Of a DNA stretch of 64,000 bases, positions 1 through 10,959 are shown in pieces. Numbering within the stretch: position 1 is the stretch's first letter; the number at the start of each line of letters is the position of its first letter. The stretch spans positions 19,440,125-19,504,124 of the forward strand of contig NC_079900.1 in NCBI RefSeq assembly GCF_024868665.1. The letters are read 5' to 3'. The position numbers were made by a program, and so were the translations under genes. Source of the DNA: Triplophysa rosa. Its lineage: Eukaryota; Chordata; Actinopteri; Cypriniformes; Nemacheilidae. The notes under the pieces are model-generated. The model saw nothing but the letters and a program-made list of their open reading frames with translations, did not search any database and was not told where the DNA came from.

Positions 1-1888
1 TGAAACAATCACAGAACAGTCAAGTTCACAACTTTCATCACGTGCACCTTTTGTTCGCAGCAGGAAGACAAGCTTTGGCTACTTACTAATGCCGAAACTC
101 TACCTCCTGGGATACGGGATCATAATGTATCAGCACGCATCTTTTTATGCTGTTAAGACTGATCTGTAAGTGAGATAACAGTTTAATGAAAACACACAAG
201 ACCCATTTTATACAACAAAAAAGAAGATAAACATCAGCTTGTCTATGACATCATTAAACATTTCAGAAGACTATACTTGCATCATTTGTGGGGAAAAATT
301 GTATAGTTTCTCAAGTGACTGTGTTACCTGGTGTACATTGATGGAAGGGAACATGTTCTGAAACATGGTGGCCATTAGTTTGATGTGCATGCCCACTGTG
401 CCAAAATTATTCAGCACCAGCAAAGGATGATGGGTAAATTGCTGGTCATGCATTCTTTGTCTCTTTAATGATGAAACCACATCTTTGATAAGCGTGTACT
501 GGAAGAAAAAGATAGTATTAGACCAGATGAACTAAGCTGAAGTGCATTCTCTCATATGGTCAAAGAGAGAGCAGACAAACACATCAGTGCGTTTACTTTG
601 AAAATACATCACTCAGCAGTCATAATACTAAAATGTCATCATTTGTGTCTGAATGCCCTCAGATTAAAGGGAATTAAAGAAAAATAAAGATGGTGTAGCC
701 ATTACCTTAGCCACACGAAAGCACAGCGTTGGGCCTTTGGGAAGTCGTGCAAGCCTCTGTGGAGAGAGTGGATAATAAGAGTTCAACTGATGTTGATCTA
801 TGTGAGGTCAATGGGGAAAAGGTTGAACCGTATATAATATATTTTGCTTTTATGTGCTATAGACAGAGCAGATATCTTTTAAGTGTTTTTGCTATAATTC
901 TGAATCTGAAAGACCTAAAGATTTATAACTATTTAACATGAATTTGAATTACAAGTTAAAATGCAATTGGTAGAGAAACAAAACAAAAACAATGACTTGA
1001 GGAATATCTCCACAAATAAGTCAACAAAGAAGTGTTTTGACACAAATAGTTTCCCAAAGTCTAACTTTCGACTGAAAACAAAATGTTTCTATGCTTTGTA
1101 TCGGCAGCCATTAAAATGGTTGTAAATGTTATTGAGTGTATAGGCCAGTCTTGCCCTGCCCAATATGGCGGCGGTGTTGGCGTATAATTCAGAGGTCAAG
1201 GTGGCATCTCTGCAACCATTTAGAAGCACCCAAAACCAGAAACATAAATGAAACGTAAACAATTCTGTCACTTACCATGTTTATACCGCTATCAGTTTTG
1301 GTGAATATCGAGAAGTGTGTGACTCCTAATGGTCCGGCCACAGTAACATAATCCTTTAAGAGGTTTTTCTTCCGGGCCTATAAGGAACGTCCAGTTATTA
1401 ACACATCAAAGACATTGCAATGATCAGATGAGAGGTAAAGCAGTAAGTGCGAGTTGAACCTTCAAAGATATCGCCGTGTAAGGCTCCATAACTCGTCTCA
1501 TGTCCATGACGAGCTGACCGACATTTTTGCCGATCTGTCCGCGATGAAACACGAAGGTGTGCGGCACACTGCCATAAGTCTCCTCTGCCAGATTATTGGC
1601 AGCTTCACGCGCTTTCTTCTGATACTTGGTCTTTGTAAATGAAAATAGAAAACCCCATCCTCAATAAATAAATCCACATTTCTGAAACGCACGATTATCC
1701 TCGATCTAAAATTATATTTCTTATAAATCTCTTTATCATGTCCCGTGAACGAGAAAACATTATGCACAGCTGCCAAAACTGTCATCCCACATTTTAGAAA
1801 CCTTACAAAGTAAAAATCTGAGGATTGGAATTTTACTTGTGCCTCATGCTCTCTCGAGAAGTTAAATCCTTACCTTTGATTTCCCCAT
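1..1888 (-). CDS. ppan: ppan (Peter Pan / SSF1 homolog), 5' part, six coding exons
   Basis: Brix-domain nucleolar protein required for 60S ribosomal subunit maturation. Coding exons, 5' to 3' on the minus strand: 1888-1874 (MGKSK), 1630-1460, 1377-1276, 756-706, 498-328, 163-87; all introns are GT-AG and the phases join (15, 171, 102, 51, 171 and 77 nt). Recognisable family blocks are VPHTFVFHRGQIGKN, DMRRVMEPYTA, VAGPLGVTHF, ARLPKGPTL, QRMHDQQFTHHPLL, GMHIKLMATMFQN and LNSIKRCVLIHYDP. About 207 residues are present; the rest lies beyond the left edge (the last exon ends in phase 2 before GTAAGT at 86-81). The start is the only ATG heading the first exon and matches the family's short basic N-terminus. 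The introns host at least one C/D snoRNA. No stops or frameshifts seen. Confidence 0.95.
229..290 (-). ncRNA. possible second C/D-box snoRNA in a ppan intron
   Basis: In the intron between ppan exons ending at 328 and starting at 163. Minus strand shows ATGATGC (285-279, one base off a C box), CTGA (266-263), TGATGTC (about 253-247) and CTGA (237-234), with a short ACA/TGT terminal pairing. Spacing suits a small C/D snoRNA, and human PPAN hosts two related snoRNAs (SNORD105 and SNORD105B). I found no convincing rRNA complement; the segment before the last CTGA is only 9 nt. It may be chance or a decayed copy. Confidence 0.35.
572..651 (-). ncRNA. snord105: C/D-box snoRNA, SNORD105 homolog, in a ppan intron
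   Basis: Lies in the ppan intron between the exons ending at 706 and starting at 498. Reading minus: C box ATGATGA (42 nt order 642-636), a D'-like CTGA followed by C'-like TGATGTA, and D box CTGA at 587-584. The flanks pair as a terminal stem (CAGACAC against GTGTTTGTCTG). Directly upstream of the D box is TTTTCAAAGTAAACGCA, antisense to the 18S rRNA segment GCGTTTACTTTGAAAA. The fifth position from the D box pairs with the first U of that GCGUUU, which corresponds to human U799, the site assigned to SNORD105; human SNORD105 is also hosted by PPAN. Host gene, boxes and guide all agree. The exact ends are inferred. Confidence 0.9.
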
Positions 1889-2110
1889 TTTTTGAAGAAC
1901 AACTCCTCACAGCTTCACAATGCGATAATGCCACGATATATCTAAAACGATCGTGGTTATATAAAATTATGCAAAGATAAACTTAGTTAAAATATCTCAC
2001 GTGTGTTGTTAACTAGCACCCATCTTGAAACTGCGACATGTGGCATGGTTGCGCATGCGTAGTGGTGCACGAGCAGTCCGCGCGCCGCTTCGTGGATAGG
2101 ATGTATTACT
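1889..2110 (-). promoter_or_regulatory. ppan 5' flank with NRF1-like motif
   Basis: The 5' flank is CpG-containing and has TGCGCATGCGT at 2050-2060, close to the NRF1 palindrome, about 165 bp upstream of the ATG. NRF1 sites are common in TATA-less promoters of housekeeping genes, which suits ppan. No TATA box is evident. Inferred from motif and position only. Confidence 0.45.
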
Positions 2111-2136
2111 GCATTTATTTGTGTCTCCGTGATGTG

Positions 2137-2360
2137 TTAAAGTGATAGTTCACCCAAAAATGAAAATCTGTCATCATTTACTCAGATTGTTCCAAGCCTG
2201 TATAAATTTATTCTGCTGAACATTAGGGAAGATATTTGGAAGAATGTCAGTAACTGAGCAGACCTCGTCACTTTACTGCCGTAGTTGGGAAAATAAATAA
2301 TATGGGAGTCAATGGAGGATGAGATATGCTCGGTTACTGACATTCTTCCAAATTTATTCC
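2137..2360. mobile_element. cyprinid MITE-like repeat (AGTTCACCCAAAAATG family), partial
   Basis: Begins with the familiar end TTAAAGTGATAGTTCACCC and continues through CTGTCATCATTTACTC, then contains inverted copies of GGAAGAATGTCAGTAACTGAG. The far terminal repeat is missing, so this is a truncated or diverged member of the family also present at 21999-22329 and near 59691-59920. Non-coding. Confidence 0.7.
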
Positions 2361-2932
2361 TTATCTCTTTTATTCACTCTAATAGCCTTGCCATTTTTCA
2401 TTTCTATAATCACACCAGTCAGACTCTGATAAAGTGTTGTATGTTTTCACATTGTCTTTATTATTTATAGTTGAGAATCGTAATGGTTTTTTAAAATTGT
2501 ATCAGTCTTTTCATTATATTTTTGGCATATATCTAATAATCCCAAACATTAAATTGACTATAAGTGCCTCACATCCCGTAGCTTTTCTCAGTAACTGAAT
2601 ATATTTGTCACTGCATTCTCTCAAGTTAGATACTTTAGACATAGCTCGACTAATATTTTCTGAGTTTAGTGAGTGTTTTATGACAGATTGTTGTGATATG
2701 TTACAATCATATCAGATAGTCCCAGTGTGTAAATATGCACAAATATTTTGCAGACAGCCTGGCTATGGATTGCGGACCACCTTATGATTTTTTTTGCAAT
2801 ATTTAAATAATAAAAGTCACTTGAAGATGATACTGGAGAAAAGGTAATGTTTTAAGTAATAAATTGTCAAAAGAGTTCATGTCTTTTAATTCATACATTT
2901 TACGGAAGTCAGAAAAAGAAAGTTGGCAAACC

Positions 2933-3145
2933 AGGGGCCGGATTCACAAAACTGTTCTTAAGACTAAATATAAGATAAATTATAGGAAGTTGGTAAGAAT
3001 GTTCCTAAGAAGTTTTCAAATATTTTTTTAAGAGCATCTTCATTTTTTTCACAGAATAAAATTACATATGCTTTGTAAATCAATATGTCTTAAGAAGTTT
3101 ATTCGGGAATACAAAATATTCCTAACTTTTTTCTTAAATTCGAAT
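2933..3145. repeat. short dispersed teleost repeat
   Basis: Starts AGGGGCCGGATTCACAAAAC followed by repeated TTCTTAAG-type blocks and ends in an AT-rich stretch with related blocks in inverted order. The first part resembles a common teleost DNA-transposon end that begins GGGCCGTATTCACAAA. Boundaries are approximate. Confidence 0.4.
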
Positions 3146-3480
3146 TTAAAGTGCAAGTGAAATTAAAATGCTTATTTTTTCATTGAATATTGCAGTGTTT
3201 ATTGTAAATAGTTTATCAATGTGGGTCATTCTCTTTTTAAAATTTGTGTGCCCTGATAATCTTTAGTTAAAATCTGAAAATGCACTTCCATCCTGTAATG
3301 ACTATCCATCTTGAATTGATGTACGTTAGACGGCTTGGGCGGAGCATCCATTAACTCCTCCCCTTCAACTGTCAGTCTGCTTCCAGTTCCATTTCAAAAT
3401 GCAATGGCTGTTTTATACATCCACTCAAATCGCAGAGAAAAACGAAAGCCACGCCCACTATTTTTTTTCATTCGATATAA

Positions 3481-4166
3481 GGAGGGTCAGAGATGATGTA
3501 TTTTTGTATGCAAAACCCAGAAGCGAGTTATCTTTTTAGGACTTCTGGTTCCATCGCTCCAAAGTTTTTGGTAAATCGCCCGAAATAATGTCTGTGGTAA
3601 ACAAAACCTCTAAATATTTTCACGTTTTATTCTATAACATAAAACACACCAATTATAACCCACTTGTGATTTTTTAAAGCCTTATTGTGTCTTAAAAACG
3701 GTGGTTGCTAACAAGTTGCTAAAAGCGTCTACTTCCTTTGGCGGGGACGTTAGACATCATCACGCATATAAAGCTCACAAATAATGCAACATGGGTACAA
3801 ATCTCTTAAAAAGTAGATGCTGATTCATTTTTTATTTTTAATAAAGTTTGAAAGAGTTGTCGGAGGCGTTGGTGGTGACGTTGATATCGAGCGACCTTAA
3901 GTGTAATCTGTTTATAGCATCGTGTTAGCTTTTTACTTCTGCCGATTGTATTTCAGCTTCAAAAGTAACGATGTTGTGTTCATTTGTAAAGATTATCTTG
4001 ATAACCAAAACGTGTAAACATCATAAACCTTTGTTAATCACGGAGCTTATTTTTTGCATCTTCCAAAAGTATATGGGAAAAATGCATAGGCTTTCGGTCG
4101 AGGGAACCAGCGCGGCACTTACTTCCGGGTTAGCCTACAAAAATACGTCATCTCTGATCCTCTCCA
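3481..4166. mobile_element. non-autonomous DNA element with inverted arms
   Basis: The left arm GGGTCAGAGATGATGTATTT (3484 on) is matched in reverse complement by the right arm near 4140-4166 (AAATACGTCATCTCTGATCC), and both arms continue into a related CCCAGAAG/CTTCCGGG segment. The roughly 690-bp interior has no credible coding sequence. This looks like a MITE; I cannot assign a family. The flanks from 3240 and to 4230 may be part of a larger repeat. Confidence 0.55.
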
Positions 4167-4684
4167 CTCCATTTCACTAGGAAATGCATCAAAATACTGA
4201 AGTAAAAACAATCGCAACTTCCTGTTCACGGGGACTTTAAGAAAAAATATGACAGTTAAGCAGAATTTTCTTCTAAAGAATGTTTTATGAATCCAGTCCC
4301 TGCTGATTTATGTTTATGGTGTACATTCAAAGATAAAAGAAAATAATGAATTAAACAAAAACATAGGATTAGGATCCCCAGTTTTTTTATTTTCATTTTT
4401 AATCTATTTTTTAATAAGGAAGTGTCCGTAGACAGGATAAGATTTTGTACAGTTAAAAAACACATTAAAAAGTACACAAAACAGCAGTTGAGCATTCTCC
4501 TATAAACAGGACAGGACCATATGATGTTCTCTACTGTAGGTGTTTCTCTCTGAAAAATGAATTACAATTAAATATTTGGTTAGAATATACAATCAGTAGT
4601 TTCCCATTTCTCCATATTATTGTTCATGAAAAGCCATTTTTAATTTATTTAATTTAAGCCTTGATTTACCTTTGAACCTTGAAA

Positions 4685-7600
4685 TTATTCCGTTTCAGGA
4701 CAGACTGGCTCTCCCTTAACAATATACCACACCTCATTGTGTCTGTTCAACAGCTTCATTGGGCTAAAAAAGAAAAACAACACAAAACGAACATAAACAC
4801 AAAATAAAAGGATGAGTACATTTATAAAAAATATGATTGATTTGAAAGATGAGCTCACCTGTTATAACCAACATCATAATGATAGTCTGACTCATATGAT
4901 GCCTGTACATTATCCAGTGATGTCTTAAGTTGCTTAGACTGCATTTTCGCTTTGACTGACACCATCCACCCCCCATAGCTCTTGACATATACTTTCATAT
5001 CAGGGGTGTCTGTGAAATACACCTGCAAATACAGACATTCATGGTCAGGAACAAGTGTGTCAACACAGATATAAAGCATAGAGAATAGCAATGAGACTTA
5101 CAGATAGATCTGTAGGTTTGGGGGGGTTGGCTTGGTAGTCTGAGGGAAGCAGGAAGCTGAGAACATAAACTGAGGATTCCAACATGCTCTTATCCTCTTT
5201 AGATTTAATGAGGACTGGGGCAGTCATATCAATTTTAGCACCTACGAAAGAAAGATCAAAATGTATCATAAAGGTGAATGTACTTAAAACAACAGAATGA
5301 ATATACGAATATATATACACATACATATATATTATATACACTATGGGTATAACGGTACGTGTATTCATACCAAACCGTCACAAGCTCCCTTTTGAAAAAA
5401 ACAGCATATGCTGGTTTGGTATGCTTTTATGCTGGTTTGTGCTGGTTTAATCTGGTCATGTGCTGGTCCATAGCTGGTTTAAGATGGTCAAACCAGCATC
5501 AAAACATACCTAACCCAGCATATGCTGGTTTTTTCAACAGGGCTGTCACGGGGAAAAGTCATCATTCCTATGCCCTACTCTCTTCGAAGGACAGAGCACT
5601 TGGAGTTTAGACTTTGGAGTGAACGGGACATGTGCATGCCATTATGTAGACATTTGGAATGCACTTGATAAAGGGAGCGAGGTAATTTCCTCATTATCTT
5701 CAGCTGGCCCGTGACAACGCAGCATTGTGTCCGTCAGCAGATGTCGCAGTTTTAATGGCATAACTTAAGCATAAAACCTAACTGTTTGCAAATAAATATT
5801 CATTTCATATTTTAAAAGTGTTAAAAAAAATGCTATATAATATATAAACACTAATATATATTAAACTTTTTAAAATACAAAATGGCACGCACATGCCCTG
5901 TTCACTCCAATGTCTTAACTCCAAGGGCGCTGCCCTTCGAAGGGAGTAGGGCATAGGAATGATGACATACTTTGGAATTTTACCCGTGACGGTTCGGTAC
6001 AAATACACTTGCCGTTACACCCCTAATATATACAGTATATATTCTAAAGGATTGATTGATATTGAAATATACACTCAGGACCTTTTTTGCATTGTGACTG
6101 GCTGTCAAATTATCATTACAGGACTATGCGTTTCCCGAACAACAACATAACTCGCTGGTTAACCACAGTAATGCATCGTTGTGGAAATTAACAATGTAGT
6201 TACGACTGTTTCCCAAAACCGTAGTAACTCTGTCGGAGATCAATTGTTTGAACCAAGTTGATTCAGCAATCTAGTTGATGACGCCACGCAGGTTCAGATA
6301 GATTTAATGTCAATTAATGTAAATAGCATACATTGCATTTAAAAGCTACTTTTGTTATCCTATTTTTGTTATCTGTTGTTTTACTTCACAAGATTTATGC
6401 TGCCTTCTTCACATGCTCTCGTAAATTCGATAATTCCCACTTCAACCCGGAAATAATTTATGGAACGGTGCTCTTTTTATGTTAGCAGATACTTGTAATG
6501 TTTTACATTTACATTTACATTTAATCATTTAGCAGACGCTTTTATCCAAAGTGACTTACAGAGAGTTCAAGTAGCAATAAGCGATATGTCATACAGGAGC
6601 AATAATACAATACCTGTGCTAATACAAAGTTACTAGTTTCAACAAAAGCTAGACCACTACCTGTTGAGAGAAAGAGAGAGGGTTAGTGTTTTTTTTCTTT
6701 CATTTGTCTGTCAAGTATTCACAGAAGAGATGGGTTTTAAGTAGTTAACGTAGTTAAAGACACTAAATCTTTAGTAACATTAATGTTTTAATGTTACTAA
6801 ATCCAGACGTTATTTCCGGGTTGAAGTGGGAATTATAGAATTTCCGAGCATGTGAAAGCAGCATTAATTAATTCATAAGTGTCCTCCTACATCACTCCGC
6901 CCAGACACTCCCCAGGGTCTTAGAACACGTAGGATCATGCTTGCGCACTTTTGAACAAACAGCCTTCTATTTTCTTGAAAAACTAAAAGATGTCAAATTG
7001 AATTTGTATATATTTAGAATGATGGATATAGAATGCACTGCACGTTGCTTGCTTACTTTTTCAAAAGCATGATGCATGTAAGTCTACATGTCATAATAAT
7101 AGGGAAATATGCTATAACCACAGCTCTAGACCTGTAGTTCCAACCACGCAACTTTGCGATGCTGCTTGATCGTTGGAATGATGGTTTCGGGAAACACTTG
7201 AATCGTTGAACTATGCTGGAACGACGGAACTTGCGACCATAGTTGGCTAACGATGCTTTTGGGAAACGCACCCAATTCACAATACCAATATTATCGCTAT
7301 ATATTTCCTATTTAGATTTTTATTTTGGTAAATTACGCAATTAATGCCACAGTATTTGTGACATTATATCATGTTGCACACATCTTTCCAAACCAGTTTT
7401 CATTACCATGCTGCAAAAGAACCCTTTAAATGTTTGTAATTCCTTTTTTTAATTTTACTTTGGGATCCATAACCCATCATGAACTCACCCGCCTCATTTT
7501 CTCCAGTGATGTATTTAAAGAGTTTCCTGAAAGCTCTTGAAATGGCTATTTCCATAAAATAGGATTCAGCCTCTGCTGTCACCCATTTAGCACTGTCATA

Positions 7601-8110
7601 GTGACGTACCTGTTAGAGAACATAACATAACTTCATTTGCATGACCAGGTTGATGTGTTTGTTATATGTTTTTAACTGCTTTACTCTACGTGCTGTCTTG
7701 TATCTCACCTCATAACCGTCTCCCTCACAAACCAAGTCGTACAGCAGACATTCCTTTGTCTCTGTGCAGAAACTGTTTTCACTCTTTGAGTCTCTGAGAG
7801 GTGCAAATACAGTGTTTTTATAGTGTGGACTCTTAAGAAGTATAAGCAAAACATCACCAACCATCCAACTTACCCTATTCTTCCCTCTACAGTCAATACT
7901 AAAAGCAACACGATCACGCCTGTCAAACAAATCCTTTAAAACAAACAGAAAGATTGGATCAAAATGTGAACACTCTACTAATACATTTGTGTTTTTCCAC
8001 AATCTTTTGTTGCATTACTAACTAAGTTTCCTCCATTAGATATTTTCATAGTGCCGGTGGTGTTTACACAGTAATGGAAAATAAAAGACAGAAACAATTT
8101 AGTACTTACA
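4685..8110 (-). CDS. hebp2-like: SOUL-family haem-binding protein (hebp2-like), secreted type
   Basis: SOUL/HEBP proteins bind haem or porphyrin. Exons, 5' to 3': 8110 and upstream (leader), 7919-7874, 7793-7709, 7609-7489, 5241-5102, 5022-4859, 4763-4685. The phases 2, 0, 1, 0 and 2 join exactly. Exon 7919-7874 reads VIVLLLVLTVEGRIG, a signal-peptide core; then SFCTETKECLLYDLVC, YEVRHYDSAKWV, LFKYITGENEAG, KIDMTAPVLIKS (SOUL signature), YDVGYNSPMKLLNRHNEVW and the C-terminus PVCPETE followed by TAA at 4687-4685. About 215 residues. The intron 7488-5242 is full of nested transposons. No in-frame ATG precedes the signal-peptide frame in the sequence seen; see the finding at 8103-8116. Family is certain; orthology to hebp2 versus another fish soul paralogue is not. 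Confidence 0.88.
5343..6029. mobile_element. hAT-like non-autonomous element carrying a nested MITE
   Basis: Left end GGGTATAACGGTACGTGTAT is matched at the right by the inverted TACACTTGCCGTTACACCCC, and inside both arms sit inverted ATTCCTATGCCCTACTC blocks (near 5566 and 5945). The left terminal repeat (ACCAAACCGTCAC) is split by the small element at 5387-5542. It lies in the first large intron of the hebp2-like gene. Non-coding. Confidence 0.65.
5387..5542. mobile_element. AACCAGCATATGCTGG MITE
   Basis: A 156-bp element with inverted ends (CCCTTTTGAAAAAAACAGC on the left, the reverse complement of GGTTTTTTCAACAGGG on the right) and several internal TATGCTGG/CCAGCATA repeats. It interrupts the terminal repeat of the surrounding element, so it inserted later. 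Confidence 0.7.
6122..7273. mobile_element. TGCGTTTCCCAAAAGC-type element with two nested repeats
   Basis: Outer ends are ATGCGTTTCCCGAAC near 6126 and the inverted TTTTGGGAAACGCACCC at 7258-7273, a familiar teleost MITE end. Inside, 6394-6870 has roughly 70-bp inverted arms around CCCACTTCAACCCGGAAAT, and inside that 6503-6780 is a third repeat with ACATTTACATTTA and CATTTAGCAGACGCTTTTAT. Three layers of insertion in the same hebp2-like intron. Confidence 0.6.
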
Positions 8111-8139
8111 TGATGTAGCAGAATGTTGTTTCTTCAGGG

Positions 8140-8187
8140 TATTTGCAGAGTAAGCAATGTAAACGTGTTTCTGCTGTTGTTTTTATA
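8140..8187 (-). promoter_or_regulatory. TATA box and leader exon of the hebp2-like gene
   Basis: Minus-strand TATAAAA at 8187-8181 lies about 30 bp upstream of a plausible start site near 8150, and a good donor (CATCAT|GTAAGT) follows at 8110/8109. This defines a short first exon in front of the signal-peptide exon. The start site itself is inferred. Confidence 0.5.
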
Positions 8188-8189
8188 CA

Positions 8190-9548
8190 TACAACGTTAT
8201 GAAATATGTTCCCTCCCTACAAGACACGCCCACCAACCCTCTGCTCACATAAGCATGTTAAGTAATAGAGTTCTTCACTGTTTGCTCCACTAGGGGCAGC
8301 GTTTCATCTTTTTTATGTGTTGTTTTGCATCGATTATTTAATCAATTCAATCTTTAAAAATGACTTTTGGGAATGGGATGCAGAAAATGATCTTGTTAGG
8401 GTCTGATCAGACAGAACGCGTCTTTTGCTGTGAGACGCGCCTCTTTTGAATTGTTTTCAGTTGGCAGGGAGCGTTTTGCGCGCTGCTTATGCGCGCCGGG
8501 CGCCTCGCGTTTCTGCCGCCTGCGGGTACGATCAGACAGAACGCGCTTTTCATGTTCGAAAACGCGAGGCGCGCCGCTAACTCTAAAATAACACTTACAA
8601 CTGCACTAGCGTTTTATAAGTTCTAAATAATTAGCTTTCCTTGATGTCATGATAGAATTGTAACAACATAGCTGTCATATAGTAAAATGCATTTCTGCTG
8701 TTTTAGTACAACTATGATTTAGTATAGGTAATCAAAAACATGCAGAAAAAGATGGAAATACTCATAAAACACAACAACAGCTGCTTAGATGAGTGAGAGC
8801 TATTTACTAAAGCCTACGTTCTGTAAATAAGCAAAAAAGCAGATTTATCTGATACAATTTTATTTAGTTTTAAAGGCTTGGGATCACAAATTCACAAGTT
8901 TGCAACCTTTGCATTACACACCTAACAGGTGTTGTGCCGAAAACAGACTACCTTCGCGTGCGCGCACGTGACATCACTAGACGTCGCTGCTGGTTACTTT
9001 CTTTGTAACTCGTTACATCACATTCTTACACAATGTAAGCAATACAGGACTATTTATGTGTTTGTTGATCTGATTTAAAATTCGTTAGGCTAAATAATTT
9101 ATATTTACATACGGAGCTGAGATTAAGCATTTAGTTCATAGAAATAACGTTGGATTATAGTGAATCGACTTTCGTGCTGTTCCACTGAGTGTAAACAGTA
9201 ATGAATGACTGTATCAACTCTTGTCATTACACCTAAATGTTAATAAATGTCATTACACCTAGTATTGGTCTATACTATTGTTTTACACCTCACACCAGGC
9301 AGAAAATTACATGTAAATTCGTTGAGGATCACACACGGCAAAGAATACAGACAGATTTGACAATAGAAGAAAATGTATAAATTGTCAAATTGACAAAAAA
9401 ATGGCAGATTGAATCCTGCAGAAAGATTTAATGATTTACGTTTAAAAGATGGTGTAAAGGCCCTGCCAAAATCATACTCCCCCTCTATAACTCTTTATAA
9501 TAATGATAGAGACTTGTCTTTTTCAGGGGACAGATTACAGAAGGAGTA
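8190..9548. other. intergenic DNA, one GC-rich repeat
   Basis: No gene recognised. 8397-8575 is a CpG-rich repeat in which GATCAGACAGAACGCG occurs twice, flanking several GCGCGCC blocks; this looks like a small TIR element. The rest is AT-rich, with a duplicated AAATGTCATTACACCTA-like unit near 9225-9262. Confidence 0.5.
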
Positions 9549-10069
9549 TGGAGGACTAAACCTGCAAAAATTATAAATAAATAAATGTATAAATATATAA
9601 ATATATAAACTAATAAATGTAATAATATGAAAATAAATAAAGGAATGAATGGTTTGATAAAACAAAATAATTCGTTTTAGCTATTATTGATCTTAGCTTT
9701 AACTTTTCTTTTCATTTTTTAAATTGATTTATTATTTTTTGTGTCCATTTTTAATTATTTTTAATTATTATTATTTTTTATTTTTAGATTATTTTATTTA
9801 TCATTTCCTTTTATTTTTACATTTATTTATTTATACGTTTATTTATTTTTATATTTATTTATTATCGCATGTATTTATTTCCACTTTTATTTATTTATTC
9901 TTGAATTTATTCTTACTTTTCTGTGTCTTGTATGATAATTAGATGGGTTGGTCTTGCCTACTATTGGTTCAGCGTAGATTGAAGCGTTTGATCGATTACT
10001 CTTGACTTGTTTTGGACTAACGTCACGTCACTCACTGATCGTTTGCTTCGTGTATAACGTTAAGTAACT

Positions 10070-10294
10070 ATGGCGGGCGCACAATTAGCTAGAGAGTTAC
10101 AGCATTTAGCCAATGAAGTCGATAACCATGCATCAAATGACTATGTGTCATTCAGATTAGATGCACTTATTGAGGATTTATTACAGATTGACGGAGAGAT
10201 AAATGACAAAGTTCTTCAAAATCTGTGCGAGTCAGGGGGTGCTAAGGTGGTGACCAAGTTCCGGTTACAGGTCCTCTGCCAAAGAGGTGCATGA
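10070..10294 (+). CDS. left-arm ORF of the fold-back element, unknown protein
   Basis: 74 codons starting MAGAQLARELQHLANEVD, acidic and probably helical (repeated leucines). It lacks an 11-codon block (RLLASLQHIQS) found in the right-arm copy and then diverges into spacer sequence. Conservation in both arms suggests the N-terminal exon of the element's own protein or of a captured gene. No domain recognised; the frame is not proof of expression. Confidence 0.35.
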   Translation: MAGAQLARELQHLANEVDNHASNDYVSFRLDALIEDLLQIDGEINDKVLQNLCESGGAKVVTKFRLQVLCQRGA

Positions 10295-10460
10295 ACGACC
10301 TCAGCAGATTCGTCGATTCTGAAAGCACAAGACGACTTGATATTAAGATGTCTAATAAACACAGACTTTCTTGTTACATGATTTTGACATTCTTGTTAAG
10401 ATTGCAAATTATTGGTATGATCGCCCGTAACGGCTGAAGCGAGGTGAAAAAATAAATAAA

Positions 10461-10543
10461 GCGATTTGACACGGGATTCGTACCCATACAATAAAGCGAG
10501 GCAGCGTGTCACTACGGTAACAATCACACTAAGCTATTTCGCA
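10461..10543 (-). other. tRNA-like segment in the fold-back spacer (SINE or tRNA relic)
   Basis: Minus strand has an A-box-like TAGCTTAGTGTGATTG and, about 45 nt on, GGGTACGAATCCC, which forms a T-arm with a B-box-like loop. The outer seven bases pair only in part and three bases separate the T-arm from the 3' acceptor side. It may be a tRNA-derived SINE head or an old tRNA pseudogene. Confidence 0.3.
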
Positions 10544-10959
10544 ATGCTAGCTGCTGCGGATCTTTGCAATAATATCAAGATGTCACACAACAATATGCAG
10601 CTGGATGAATCAAGGGAATATGCCCGTTTTAACTTGTGACCTCTGTGTTATTTATCTCTTATGGAATGTAGTTTACGAGTACCGTTTAGTAACCACGTCT
10701 TTTTAGAAGGAATGGTTTCCATTTGATGGCCCCTGTAGTGAAAGAACGATGCTCATTACTACCGTGTTAACTTGTGACTTAAGTTCACTATGTCTCAATT
10801 CATTTACATTATGTTACATCATGTTACATTAAATCTTTACGCTTTTTCTAACCGAAAGGCTGCTTATAACTATCACTTTGACAAAGCGTTAGCTTGCGAC
10901 TTCGGTTTACAAGCTCATCTGTGTAGTTAAACCTTATTACATTTTGTGCTTTATGATTT

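Noticed and set aside
9724..9942. Phe/Tyr/Leu-rich 72-residue ORF, membrane-like
   Set aside because: Reads the AT-rich repeat in the arm of the fold-back element; composition alone explains the hydrophobicity.
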